From NCBI RefSeq assembly GCF_003600155.1, contig NZ_QWLD01000024.1, forward strand, positions 1 through 64,000: 64,000 nt of DNA, given 5' to 3'. Below are positions 35,739-44,438 of this stretch, one piece after another. The DNA comes from Nesterenkonia muleiensis (GTDB taxonomy: Bacteria; Actinomycetota; Actinomycetes; Actinomycetales; Micrococcaceae). How positions within the stretch are numbered: the stretch's first letter is position 1; every line of letters starts with the position of its first letter. A program made the position numbers and the translations under genes. Below the pieces are notes generated by a model that saw nothing but the letters and a program-made list of their open reading frames with translations, did not search any database and was not told the DNA's origin.

Positions 35739-35783
35739 ACAGCGTTAGTCCTGCCGGCGGACACAAGCCCCGCTCGGCTCTCG
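35739..35783. repeat. 45-bp direct repeat, copy 2
   Basis: 65 bp after copy 1 in the same direction. The space between them contains a perfect hairpin GGCTGGC-TTGT-GCCAGCC (35717-35734), which may terminate the gene that ends at 35891 on the minus strand or protect its RNA. Confidence 0.85.
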
Positions 35784-35890
35784 ACCGCGTTTGCGCGGCT
35801 GCCGGCCCCACGCGTTGGTCACGGCGGTGGGCGCATGGTGCGCACACTCCACGACCAGGCTCACACACGCCCCCCCTTTGGCTGACCCCG

Positions 35891-36907
35891 CTACTCGGCT
35901 GAGCCCAGCTGCTTGTGCTCTTTCCTCGTCTGCTTAGTGGCAGCTTTGAGGTGCTTCTTCTTGACCCGGCGCTCTTTGCGCTCAGCGCGCTGACTCTCCC
36001 GCTCCAGCCCTCGCCTGAAGTCCTCGACCAGAGCAGAGGGAGTCTCTTCGGGAAGCTCACCGAAGGTCTTACGCGCAGCAGTGGTGATCTGACGAGCAAG
36101 CACCCGGTTGCCGACACCGCCGACGACCGCCCCGATCCCGAAGGGCACCGCACGAGCGAACATGGATGTCCCCTGGCGGATGAAGAAGCGGCGGACGAAC
36201 TGCTTCTTCATCTGCTGACTGACCAGACTGGCCATCGTGGATGCCCCGGCGGAGCTGGAGGCAAGACTGCTCATCGGCACGATCGAGCCGATAGGTCCGA
36301 CGCCGCGGCCATCCGCCTGTGCGGAGAGCTCACCGAGCAACCGGCGGCCTTCATCGCCGAGCATGACCCCCATGACCAGCAGCTTGGCCCGCTGCGGGTC
36401 TTCGGTGCTGATGCCGGAGAGCTCAGCCACTGACTGCGCGTAGAGGGCGCAGATCTCCAGGAAACTGCCGGTCGCCACTGCTGAGAGTCCCAACGAGGTG
36501 ACGGTGCCGACCCCGGGAACGGCGGCGGTGGCACCGATAATGACCCCACCTCCGGTCATCGAGCGGGTGAACTCCTTGTCCAACTGCATGGCCAGCTGCC
36601 GATTGGTCAGAGTGGGGTGGGCTTTGCGCAGTCGGCGCAGATTCGCCAGCACAATGGGCCGCTGCACAGTGACCGCACGGGTGAGCCAGGTCTCGGCCGA
36701 GGGGGTGAGGGTCCCATCCTCCCTGAAGGCCTGGCGGGAGACCACAGAGATTGACTTCGCGGCGAGGAATCCGGTGGCAGCGCTGCGGATCACGGGCTTC
36801 TTCTTGGCGGCACGCTTCTGCTGCTTCTTCACCGCAGAGCGGTTCCCGCCGGAGGAATCAGCCAGAGCATTACCGCCGGCAAAGGGCACAAGATTGGTCG
36901 AAGCCAT
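35891..36907 (-). CDS. Glycine-zipper protein of unknown function, 338 aa
   Basis: Not recognised beyond a conserved actinobacterial look. It has a basic N-terminus (AVKKQQKRAAKKKPVIR), a Gly/Ala-rich hydrophobic middle (GGGVIIGATAAVPGVGTVTS, about residues 117-136) and a second one (FGIGAVVGGVGNRVLARQ), then a strongly basic tail ending KKKHLKAATKQTRKEHKQL. This pattern resembles EcsC-type or pore-like membrane-associated proteins. The basic ends could contact nucleic acid or lipid head groups. The EEP-fold gene lies upstream... on the same strand but ends 17 nt to its right, so they may not form one operon. Confidence 0.75.
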   Translation of the reverse strand: MASTNLVPFAGGNALADSSGGNRSAVKKQQKRAAKKKPVIRSAATGFLAAKSISVVSRQAFREDGTLTPSAETWLTRAVTVQRPIVLANLRRLRKAHPTLTNRQLAMQLDKEFTRSMTGGGVIIGATAAVPGVGTVTSLGLSAVATGSFLEICALYAQSVAELSGISTEDPQRAKLLVMGVMLGDEGRRLLGELSAQADGRGVGPIGSIVPMSSLASSSAGASTMASLVSQQMKKQFVRRFFIRQGTSMFARAVPFGIGAVVGGVGNRVLARQITTAARKTFGELPEETPSALVEDFRRGLERESQRAERKERRVKKKHLKAATKQTRKEHKQLGSAE

Positions 36908-36924
36908 AGGGCGAGTCTAGGTGG

Positions 36925-38250
36925 TCAGCGGCCGATCGTCAGGTCGACCCACACGAGGCGGTCGTCAAGGCTGTAGGACGAATCAGGGTTCACCACCTCA
37001 TAACCGTGTTCCCCCTCACCGGGCCAGAACACGCCCGACCCGCTGACCTCCAATGCGGCAGAGGGCAGAACGAAAGAGGCCCGGCGGTCCGGCTCACCGG
37101 CGATCTGCCGCGTGGCCACCGCCTCAGGCTCGCCTTGGGAACCGGGGCGCTCGGCAATCGGCACCTCGGTCACAGCCTGCGGTTCGGTGTCCTGGAGCAC
37201 CGGGGAGTCAAGGAGCACCGCGAGATCCTCCGCCGAGGAACCCTCAGCAGCGGGAACGCCAGCCACCACGAAAGGGGTTCCCGGCAACAGCGAAGCGGTC
37301 TCGCCGTCGTCGTCATAGAGATACCACGCATGGCCAGAGACGTAGTCGGCCACCACCCGCCGGATATCGTCTCCCCGGTCAGGATCGGCATCATCGGGCG
37401 GAGCGGCCACCGAGGTGGTCACCACGTGGATCTTCTGGCCGTCTACCTCCACCGGCACGTCCCAGAGACTGGTCTCGTTCAACCGGAGCACCGAGGACTC
37501 CAGATCCGAAAAGCGACCCTCCGGCATGGAACTCTCCGGCAGATCGCTCCACAAAAAGTTCTGGAAAGTGCGCACCTGATCCTCCAGGATCGGGTACCTG
37601 GAGAAGATCACGGTGCCGTACTGACCGGAGTATTCGCCGTACCCGATAGCGTCTCCGGCCCCGCCGATAGTGCCATCGCCGTCAAGATCCACCCCGGATT
37701 CCCGGCCTGAGTTGGTGGGCGCGGTGAACACATACGGATAGTCCAGCCCAGTTTCGGTGTGCTGACCGGCGGAGAGGTATCCACCCAGCTCTTCTGCGAT
37801 CTGCTGCTGCTCGTCATAGGTCACCCCGGTCAAGATCACCACATCAGGGTCGTTGATCTGCACCGTCTGCGCCACTGCGCGGGACTGGGTATGGTTCCCG
37901 GTGCGAAGGGAGTTGATCAGATTCTCCACCGGCTGCTCCGCCTCGGAGTCAGCAGTGACGTCGGCGTGGAGAGTGGCAACCCTCAGATCGTCCTCATCTT
38001 TCGGGACCACTGAGGTGGAGACCTCAGCTTCTGGCTCGGAGGGAGTGGGCTGCCCAGGCGCAGGGTACAGCGAAAGAGGGGTCACGGTCTCGGTGACCCC
38101 AGCAGCTCCAGCACCTTGAGCTGAGGTAGTGGACTGCGCTGCGGGAATAACTATGAGGGACAGGCCGGCAGCGAAGGCCAGTGCGGCCCCGGGCCTAGCG
38201 ACATCCCTCATTCTCATCCGGCGCGCAGGCTTAAGTAGGCCTGTGGGCAT
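36925..38250 (-). CDS. Secreted EEP-fold protein with catalytic residues replaced
   Basis: 441 residues with a signal segment (AALAFAAGLSLIVIPAAQS). It follows the secreted endonuclease/exonuclease/phosphatase family through blocks such as YPYVFTAPTNSGRESGVDL, GEYSGQYGTVIFSRYPI, VRTFQNFLWSDLPES and SGSGVFWPGEGE. Where the family has the catalytic Glu (LLNE) it has LTGVTYDE; where it has GDYN/GDFN it has VAGVPAAEG; where it has SDHxLVWVD it has LDDRLVWVD. So the nuclease or esterase chemistry is probably lost. The exact start is uncertain; the ATG at 38248-38250 follows GGAAG closely. Confidence 0.82.
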   Translation of the reverse strand: MPTGLLKPARRMRMRDVARPGAALAFAAGLSLIVIPAAQSTTSAQGAGAAGVTETVTPLSLYPAPGQPTPSEPEAEVSTSVVPKDEDDLRVATLHADVTADSEAEQPVENLINSLRTGNHTQSRAVAQTVQINDPDVVILTGVTYDEQQQIAEELGGYLSAGQHTETGLDYPYVFTAPTNSGRESGVDLDGDGTIGGAGDAIGYGEYSGQYGTVIFSRYPILEDQVRTFQNFLWSDLPESSMPEGRFSDLESSVLRLNETSLWDVPVEVDGQKIHVVTTSVAAPPDDADPDRGDDIRRVVADYVSGHAWYLYDDDGETASLLPGTPFVVAGVPAAEGSSAEDLAVLLDSPVLQDTEPQAVTEVPIAERPGSQGEPEAVATRQIAGEPDRRASFVLPSAALEVSGSGVFWPGEGEHGYEVVNPDSSYSLDDRLVWVDLTIGR

Positions 38251-38392
38251 GTCTTCCACGGTAACCGGAACTCGGCGAACAGCCAAGCCTCTGATGCCCT
38301 CAGGACGAACAGTTATCAAGGTGTAATCACCGTGAGATGTATATGGTGGGACGGTAAACACGTACATTTCACTCGCTTTCGAGGAGGACTTC

Positions 38393-40474
38393 ATGGCTTC
38401 GCAGCCAGAAGCTGAACTGAAGCACTGGTCACCAAAGGCTGTCTGGAAAGGCCTCCACAAGCCGGTCTTCATCCCTGCGGTACTCATCATCGTCGGTGCG
38501 CTCATCTTTGCCACCTGGTTCGGCCGAGTCCACGGGGCGGAGGCCTTCGAAGACCTGAACACCGCCATCACCAACGGTGTTGGCTGGTGGTACATTCTCA
38601 TCTGCACCGGCTTCGTGGTCTTCGCCCTGTGGGCGGGACTCTCCCGGGCCGGCAGCATCCGGCTGGGCCGGGACGATGAAAAACCGGAGTTTTCCCTGGT
38701 CTCCTGGTTCACCATGCTGTTCTCCGCGGGTATGGGCATCGGGCTGGTGTTCTGGGGCGTGGCCGAGCCTCTGAACCACCTGGTCAACCCGCCTGAGACC
38801 AGTGGTGAAGTCGGCGTCGATGCCAGTGGTGAGACAGTGCTGGCCACCGAGTCGGAACTGGCCAGCAGCGCCATCGGGCAGACGCTCTTCCACTGGGGCC
38901 TGCACGCATGGGCCATCTATGTGGTGGTCGGACTCGGCCTGGCCTATATGACCTTCCGGCGCGGGCGTCCGCTCTCGATGCGCTGGCTGCTGGAACCGGT
39001 TTTCGGACGCAGACTGATCGAAAGCTGGGTCGGGCACGTCATCGATGTCATTGCCATCGTCGGCACCATGTTCGGCGTGGTCACCTCACTCGGCCTCGGC
39101 GTCCAGCAGATCGTTGCCGGACTCGGATTCATGGGCTGGACCGAGGGCGGCAGCACAGTACTGATCTGGCTGGTCATCTTCATCACAGCCATCGCCATAT
39201 TCTCGGTGGTCTCCGGTGTGCACAAAGGCCTCAAGTGGCTCTCGAACATCAACATGATGCTCGCCGCGATCCTGGCAATCTTCGTGCTTCTGGCCGGTCC
39301 CACACTCTTCCTGGTCCAGTCGCTGATCTCCAACACCGGTGAATATGCCATGGCCTTCCCACAGCTGATGTTCGAGACTGATGCGCTCTACGCCGGCGGT
39401 GACACCAGCTGGTCCGCAGACTGGACCATCTACTACTGGGGGTGGTGGATGAGCTGGGCACCGTTCGTGGGCATGTTCATCGCGCGCATCTCCCGCGGCC
39501 GCACCATCCGTGAGTTCGTCTTCGGCGTTCTGCTGGCCCCCACTGTGGTGGGCATCATCTGGTTCTCCATCTTCGGCTCCTCCGGGATCTACTACCAGAT
39601 CAGGGACGGCATCATGGTGGATGAGGACGGCGGAGTCTCCACCGACGGCTCGCTGTTTATGCTCCTGGAGCAGCTGCCACTGACCTCGATCATGGCAGTG
39701 CTGTCCATTGTGGTGATCACCATCTTCTTCATCACCTCCTCGGACTCCGCCTCCCTGGTGATCGACATCCTCGCCAACGGAGGGCGCGCCGAGACCCCGC
39801 GGCTGACTCGGGTGTTCTGGGCTCTGTTGGAGGGCCTGGCAGCCATCGTGCTGCTGACTGCCGCTGGTGAGGCGGCCGATGCCGCGCTGCGTGTGCTGCA
39901 GGTCAGCTCCATCGCAGCCGCAGCCCCGCTGTCGATTGTGCTGGTCCTCGCGGTACTGGCCATGATTCGCATGCTGCAGTACGAGAGCAGGACCATGCCG
40001 CGCTATGTCCGAATCCGGCCGCAGGCCTCCAAAGCGGCGCTGGTCGGTGCTGCCCGGGAGGCCGCCGGCACAGCTGAGGCTCCCGCGGTGCAGCGCAGCC
40101 TGCGCGAGATCCTCGCCTCGCAGGGCCAGGCACTGCGGGGTGTGCTCGGCGGGACCTCGGCCACGTTCGTGGGTCTGCCGCCACGAACCGAAGACAGCGC
40201 CCAGCCCAGCGGAAGCTTCACCGGGGACAAGCTGGTCTTCGCCGTTCAGGACGTCCCGGCCAGCGCGACCTCTGTGGACGCAGCCACCGGCACCATCGGC
40301 CTCGACGAGGACGCCGCCTACCAGGATCCGATCAGTGGGGAGGTGTTCGAGACTCCGGAGTTCGCTGAGTCCAACTCCGGGTGGAACTACCAATCCGAAC
40401 AGTTCTTCACCGAAACCGTGACCGGAACCGTTCCCGTGGTGGATCCCCAGAAGAACGACGACGCCGGCACCTAG
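38393..40474 (+). CDS. BCCT family compatible-solute transporter
   Basis: 693 residues, 12 membrane helices, taking up betaine, choline, carnitine or ectoine with sodium or proton drive. The signature WWMSWAPFVGMFIARISRG and the glycine stretch MGIGLVFWGVAEPL are present. After the last helix (about residue 530) there is an about 150-residue acidic cytoplasmic tail, longer than in many family members, which in BetP-like proteins senses osmotic stress. GAGGAGG lies upstream of the ATG. Confidence 0.95.
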   Translation: MASQPEAELKHWSPKAVWKGLHKPVFIPAVLIIVGALIFATWFGRVHGAEAFEDLNTAITNGVGWWYILICTGFVVFALWAGLSRAGSIRLGRDDEKPEFSLVSWFTMLFSAGMGIGLVFWGVAEPLNHLVNPPETSGEVGVDASGETVLATESELASSAIGQTLFHWGLHAWAIYVVVGLGLAYMTFRRGRPLSMRWLLEPVFGRRLIESWVGHVIDVIAIVGTMFGVVTSLGLGVQQIVAGLGFMGWTEGGSTVLIWLVIFITAIAIFSVVSGVHKGLKWLSNINMMLAAILAIFVLLAGPTLFLVQSLISNTGEYAMAFPQLMFETDALYAGGDTSWSADWTIYYWGWWMSWAPFVGMFIARISRGRTIREFVFGVLLAPTVVGIIWFSIFGSSGIYYQIRDGIMVDEDGGVSTDGSLFMLLEQLPLTSIMAVLSIVVITIFFITSSDSASLVIDILANGGRAETPRLTRVFWALLEGLAAIVLLTAAGEAADAALRVLQVSSIAAAAPLSIVLVLAVLAMIRMLQYESRTMPRYVRIRPQASKAALVGAAREAAGTAEAPAVQRSLREILASQGQALRGVLGGTSATFVGLPPRTEDSAQPSGSFTGDKLVFAVQDVPASATSVDAATGTIGLDEDAAYQDPISGEVFETPEFAESNSGWNYQSEQFFTETVTGTVPVVDPQKNDDAGT

Positions 40475-40485
40475 CCCCAACGGTG

Positions 40486-40524
40486 TGGAGCCCCGGCCCG
40501 GCGTCTCACCGGGCCGGGGCTCCA
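40486..40524. terminator. Hairpin after the BCCT gene
   Basis: TGGAGCCCCGGCCCGG pairs perfectly with CCGGGCCGGGGCTCCA (16 bp, 7-nt loop). It stands 12 nt after the BCCT stop and before the convergent aldo/keto reductase gene end; no T-run. Confidence 0.88.
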
Positions 40525-40612
40525 CCATGCTGACCGGGGACCGCCGGGGCGTTCTCGGCACCTGCGTGGCTCACCGCTGTGAAAGTGCCAACATCGCGTC
40601 GGCGATTGCCTC

Positions 40613-41443
40613 CTAAGAGGGGTTGAAGGTGGCCGGATCCGCTCCGGTGCGCTCATTGCGGTCGAGGGCGTCGATGGCTTCCAGCTCGGCGTCGGAGAGG
40701 TCAAACCCGAAGACGTCGAAGTTCTCCTCAATCCGGGAGGGCGTCACGGATTTGGGGAACAGGATCCGTCCGCGCTGTAGGTGCCAGCGAATGATCACCT
40801 GGGCGGGGGTCACCCCATGAGCGTGGGCGGCGTCGAGGATCGGCTGGTCCCCAAAGACCGCGCCCTGGGCCAGCGGGCTCCACGCCTGGGTGGCGACGCC
40901 GTACTTGTTGTTGGCATCCTGAACCCTCCGCTGCTGCAGCGCGGGGTGGACCTCCACCTGATTCACCGCCGGAGTGACCGAGCCGACCTCTGCCACCCGG
41001 TCCAGGTGCTCGGGCAGGAAGTTCGAGACGCCGATGGACCGGGTCTTGCCCTCAGCCCGTAGTTCCTCCAGCGCCTTCCACGCCTCGAGGTACAGCTCGT
41101 CAGCGGGGGCCGGCCAGTGGATGAGGTAGAGATCCACAGCGTCTAAGCCGAGCTTGCCCAGCGAAGTCTCCAGAGCCTGCTTGGTCCCGCCCTGCTTGAA
41201 ATCTGAGACCCAGAGCTTGGTGGTGACATAGAGCTCGTCCCGCGGGATGCCAGACCGTGCGATCGCCGCGCCGACTCCCTCCTCATTGCGGTAGACGGCT
41301 GCGGTGTCGATATGCCGGTAGCCGGTCTCGAGAGCCTTGGCGACGGCTTCCTCGGTCTGGTCAGCGGGAACCTGCCAGACGCCGAAACCCAGCTGAGGAA
41401 TGGCGCTGCCGTCGTTGAGCCTCACAGTGGGCACTGCTGTCAT
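40613..41443 (-). CDS. Aldo/keto reductase
   Basis: 276 residues, (beta/alpha)8 NADPH-dependent carbonyl reductase. The tetrad is Asp46, Tyr51, Lys76 and His109, seen in HIDTAAVYRNE, VTTKLW and LIHWP. FPKSVTPSRIEENFDVFGF is the cofactor-binding segment, as in the 2,5-diketo-gluconate reductase group (AKR5). Physiological substrate unknown; likely small aldehydes or ketones. Confidence 0.94.
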   Translation of the reverse strand: MTAVPTVRLNDGSAIPQLGFGVWQVPADQTEEAVAKALETGYRHIDTAAVYRNEEGVGAAIARSGIPRDELYVTTKLWVSDFKQGGTKQALETSLGKLGLDAVDLYLIHWPAPADELYLEAWKALEELRAEGKTRSIGVSNFLPEHLDRVAEVGSVTPAVNQVEVHPALQQRRVQDANNKYGVATQAWSPLAQGAVFGDQPILDAAHAHGVTPAQVIIRWHLQRGRILFPKSVTPSRIEENFDVFGFDLSDAELEAIDALDRNERTGADPATFNPS

Positions 41444-41607
41444 GATGACCTTTCAACAGTTCTGGTTCCGGCGGCGGGGGGACCCCGCACGCCTCTCGGC
41501 CGCGTGCGGCGGCAGCGGCCTTCACGCCTAAAGGTGCATGCCTAGACGCGGGCCTCCATAGGTGATCAACTCAACTAGGTTCCGGCGCATTCCGCGCCCC
41601 ACTCAGC

Positions 41608-41626
41608 GCTCGGTGCCCCACCGAGC
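41608..41626 (-). terminator. Hairpin at the MFS gene end
   Basis: GCTCGGTG-CCC-CACCGAGC, 8-bp perfect arms, touching the stop codon of the transporter gene. Short and without a T-run, so only a probable terminator. Confidence 0.55.
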
Positions 41627-42894
41627 TATTCCTGAACCTCCATCTGATCCACCAGGCGCTGGCTGAGCGTGACCAGGGGGTAGATCAACGACAGCATCAT
41701 CACCACAGTGGCACCGATGAACACCACCGGCAATCCCAGATGCTCACCCACCAATCCCCCGGTGATGGCTCCCAGCGGCATCAGCCCGTAGGCGAGGGTG
41801 CTGGCGGATCCGCCGATGCGGCCGAGCATCCCCTTGGCGACAACCTTCTGCCGGATGGTCGCGGAAATGACATTGCCGGTCATATTGGCGAATCCGGTGA
41901 CGAACAGCGCTGCACTGATCGCCGGCACACTGGGCCAGATCACCGGCACCACCAGCACCGGAAACTGCACCACCCAGGCCCACATCATCAGCGGCACCTC
42001 GGAGACCCAGCGCTTCATGACGTCGATGCAGAAGGAACCGATCACCGCGCCTGCAGCCACAGCCAGCAGCAGCAGCGGAAAGTGCCTCTCCTGCATCCCC
42101 ACCGCAGAGCCCGGACCGACCACCCAGAGAATGAACACCGAGAAGTAGGCGGTGCTGGCGAAATTGGCCACAGCGGACATGGCGATGACCGGGCGCAGCA
42201 CCCGGTGCCGGATCATCACTGCGAAGCCGTCTTTGAGATCGGCCAAGGAGGTGGTCTTCTCCTTCTTCTCCACTGTGTAGTTCCCACGGAGCCCGAAGGC
42301 CAGCAGAAGCAGTGTGGCCAGACAGATCATGGCGGGCACCCCGAAGAGCCATCCTGCTCCGAGCACCACGAGCACCGCTGCCACTGGCCCACCCACGAAG
42401 TTCTGGAAGACCGTGTCTGCTGCCATCACCCTGCTGTTCGCCGTCGCCAGCCTCGAACGGGGCGCCACCTGGGGGATCATCGAGGTCCCGGCCAGATCCA
42501 CGAAGACCTGGGTCACCCCATAGAGCCCCACGAAGACGATCAGAACCCAGATGCTCAGCTGCCCGGTGATGGCCATCAGTGCCAGAGCCGCCAGCAGCAC
42601 CACACGGATGCCCAGTCCCAGCATCCGGACCCTTCTGCGGTCGGTACGGTCGACGACGACGCCGGCCAGGATCCCGAACAGCAGCCACGGCAGCCAGAGG
42701 AAAGCACTGATCAGTGAGATCTCCTGCGGGGAGCGAGTCAGGGTGACAGCCACCAGCGGCACCCCCACCGCCAGGACGCCGTCAGCCAGATTGGCCGACG
42801 CCACGCTGGAGAGATGAACGTGGAAGCGGGTCCCCAGCTTCTCCTTCTCCTCGGGGTCGTATGCGACCGGCTCTGCCTCTGCTGTGTGCGGCAT
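41626..42894 (-). CDS. MFS exporter, divergent from an ArsR-type regulator
   Basis: 422 residues, about 12 helices, of the MFS_3 drug-exporter type (FGILAGVVVDRTDRRRVRML loop, SRVMAADTVFQNFVGGPVAA). Likely exports a toxic compound; substrate unknown. GGAGGAAAACGTC precedes the ATG. The divergent gene encodes a winged-helix regulator and a perfect palindrome lies between them, so this is a regulator-controlled efflux pair. The decayed MFS fragment at 21301-21850 belongs to the same family. Confidence 0.92.
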   Translation of the reverse strand: MPHTAEAEPVAYDPEEKEKLGTRFHVHLSSVASANLADGVLAVGVPLVAVTLTRSPQEISLISAFLWLPWLLFGILAGVVVDRTDRRRVRMLGLGIRVVLLAALALMAITGQLSIWVLIVFVGLYGVTQVFVDLAGTSMIPQVAPRSRLATANSRVMAADTVFQNFVGGPVAAVLVVLGAGWLFGVPAMICLATLLLLAFGLRGNYTVEKKEKTTSLADLKDGFAVMIRHRVLRPVIAMSAVANFASTAYFSVFILWVVGPGSAVGMQERHFPLLLLAVAAGAVIGSFCIDVMKRWVSEVPLMMWAWVVQFPVLVVPVIWPSVPAISAALFVTGFANMTGNVISATIRQKVVAKGMLGRIGGSASTLAYGLMPLGAITGGLVGEHLGLPVVFIGATVVMMLSLIYPLVTLSQRLVDQMEVQE

Positions 42895-42930
42895 GACGTT
42901 TTCCTCCGTAGACTGTTCCCGAGAGAGTTA

Positions 42931-42948
42931 TGCAGAGTTTTCTCTGCA
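42931..42948. promoter_or_regulatory. Operator palindrome between MFS and ArsR genes
   Basis: TGCAGAG-TTTT-CTCTGCA, 7-bp perfect arms. Related half-sites GAGAGAG (42921-42927) and ATCTCTGT (42968-42975) flank it, so two or three regulator dimers may bind. Lies between both start codons. Confidence 0.72.
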
Positions 42949-42977
42949 ATTGTTAATGTGCAAAGGTATCTCTGTAA

Positions 42978-43610
42978 ATGAATGAGCGCAAGCCCTCGGG
43001 CGAAGAAAAATACGAGACCCTGCCGGGAGAAGCCGAGCTGCAGATGGACACCAAGGCCATGAAGGCCTTCGCCCATCCGCTGCGCATGGCCATGTTCACC
43101 TACTTGAACGACCGCGGCTCGGCGACCGCCACCACCCTGGCCACCCATCTCGGCGAAAGCACCGGACAGACCAGCTACCACCTCAGGCAGCTGGAGAAGC
43201 ACGGTCTGGTCAGCGAGGACACCGAGAAGGGCACCGGCCGGGAACGCTGGTGGAAGCCCATGGGCTTCTCCGTGCGCCGGGCCGCGACCTTCCAGGACCC
43301 GGCCAATCGCCCCGCACTGGACACCCTGATGGAGCATCAGCTCCATGAGCGCAGTGAAGCGCTCCGCGGGTGGCTCAGCCGCATGGGCTCCGAACCTGAG
43401 GAATGGATGCACGCCTCACTGATGAGCTCATCCACCGCCACCATGACCTCATCCGAATCACACGCCATGATCACGGAACTGATGCAGGTGATCGACAAGC
43501 ACACCGACGCCGCGAAAGGCCGCGTGGAAACGGAGGGCGAAGGTCAGGGTGACCGCCGCGTCCGCCTCTATATCAGCGCCTTCCCGCTGCAGGATCCCGA
43601 CCAGGACTGA
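42978..43610 (+). CDS. ArsR-type winged-helix transcriptional regulator
   Basis: 210 residues. The DNA-binding part reads AFAHPLRMAMFTYLNDRG and LGESTGQTSYHLRQLEKHGL (about residues 32-80), the helix-turn-helix of the HTH_20/ArsR_5 group, followed by a WWKPMGFSVR wing and an extended helical C-terminus. No metal-binding cysteines are visible, so the ligand is probably organic. It most likely represses the divergent exporter and itself. Confidence 0.92.
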   Translation: MNERKPSGEEKYETLPGEAELQMDTKAMKAFAHPLRMAMFTYLNDRGSATATTLATHLGESTGQTSYHLRQLEKHGLVSEDTEKGTGRERWWKPMGFSVRRAATFQDPANRPALDTLMEHQLHERSEALRGWLSRMGSEPEEWMHASLMSSSTATMTSSESHAMITELMQVIDKHTDAAKGRVETEGEGQGDRRVRLYISAFPLQDPDQD

Positions 43611-43640
43611 CTGGGCGGTCTCCGGAGATCACACGCCCAG
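43611..43640. terminator. Bidirectional hairpin between convergent genes
   Basis: CTGGGCG (43611-43617) pairs with CGCCCAG (43634-43640), enclosing the palindrome TCTCCGGAGA. It begins right after the ArsR stop and overlaps the end of the response-regulator gene. Confidence 0.6.
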
Positions 43641-44417
43641 GCGCTGGCGCAGCTCCCGGGCATGCCTGCGCGAGACCTCCACCCGGGAACGCTGCCGGTC
43701 GTTCATGACCAGGACCAGGTGCCCGCGGAAGTCCGGCACCAGCTCCCGCACATACCGCAGGTTCACCAGGTAGGAGCGGTGCACCCGGCAGAAGTGCCCG
43801 TGCAGCCGGCGCTCCAGCTCGTTGAGCGAGAAGGAGACCAGCACCTTGTCCTCAGCCAGCTTGAGCGAGGAGTAGCCGCGGGCAGCCGCCGCGTAGACGA
43901 TGGCGTCCCCCTCGACCAGCACGGTGCGGCCATCGCGCTGAACCGGGATCCGCACCAGACGCTCACGGTCAGGCGGTGAGCTGTCCCGGGCCGGAGCGGC
44001 CTCGGCGCCGTCGTCGGCTCCCGCCTCCTGCGTCTGGGCGGAGGAGCCTGAGCCCAGAGCCCGCTCCACCGCCCGCGCCAGGCGCTCGGCGTCGAAGGGC
44101 TTGACCAGGTAGTCGGCTGCCGCCAGGTCGAAGGCCTCCACCGCATAATCAGGATAGGCGGTGGTGAAGATGACCTTGGGCTGCTTGGGCAGCTCGCGCA
44201 GCTGCTCAGCGACCTCCAGCCCGGTCAGCCCGGGCATGCGAATATCCAGGAACACCAAGTCGTAGTCCAGCGAGCGCAGAAGCACCAGGGCCTCCTCGCC
44301 ATTGGTGGCCTCTCCGACCACCTGGACGTTGAGGTCTCCAGGAGCATCCTCCAAGAGGTAACGAAGCTCCTCGCGGGCTGGTGACTCGTCGTCGACGATA
44401 AGGGCGCGGGGCGTCAC
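43629..44417 (-). CDS. LytTR family response regulator
   Basis: 262 residues. Receiver domain with the phospho-acceptor Asp in DLVFLDIRMPGLTG (about residue 58), Thr/Lys switch residues in FTTAYPDYA and YLVKPF, an acidic linker, and a C-terminal LytTR DNA-binding domain (FCRVHRSYLVNLRYVREL). Pairs with the LytS-type kinase just upstream. In other bacteria such pairs sense small carboxylates such as pyruvate and switch on transporters; the neighbouring symporter genes fit that idea. Confidence 0.95.
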   Translation of the reverse strand: MTPRALIVDDESPAREELRYLLEDAPGDLNVQVVGEATNGEEALVLLRSLDYDLVFLDIRMPGLTGLEVAEQLRELPKQPKVIFTTAYPDYAVEAFDLAAADYLVKPFDAERLARAVERALGSGSSAQTQEAGADDGAEAAPARDSSPPDRERLVRIPVQRDGRTVLVEGDAIVYAAAARGYSSLKLAEDKVLVSFSLNELERRLHGHFCRVHRSYLVNLRYVRELVPDFRGHLVLVMNDRQRSRVEVSRRHARELRQRLGV

Positions 44418-44438
44418 AGCTCACAGTATACGGAGAGT

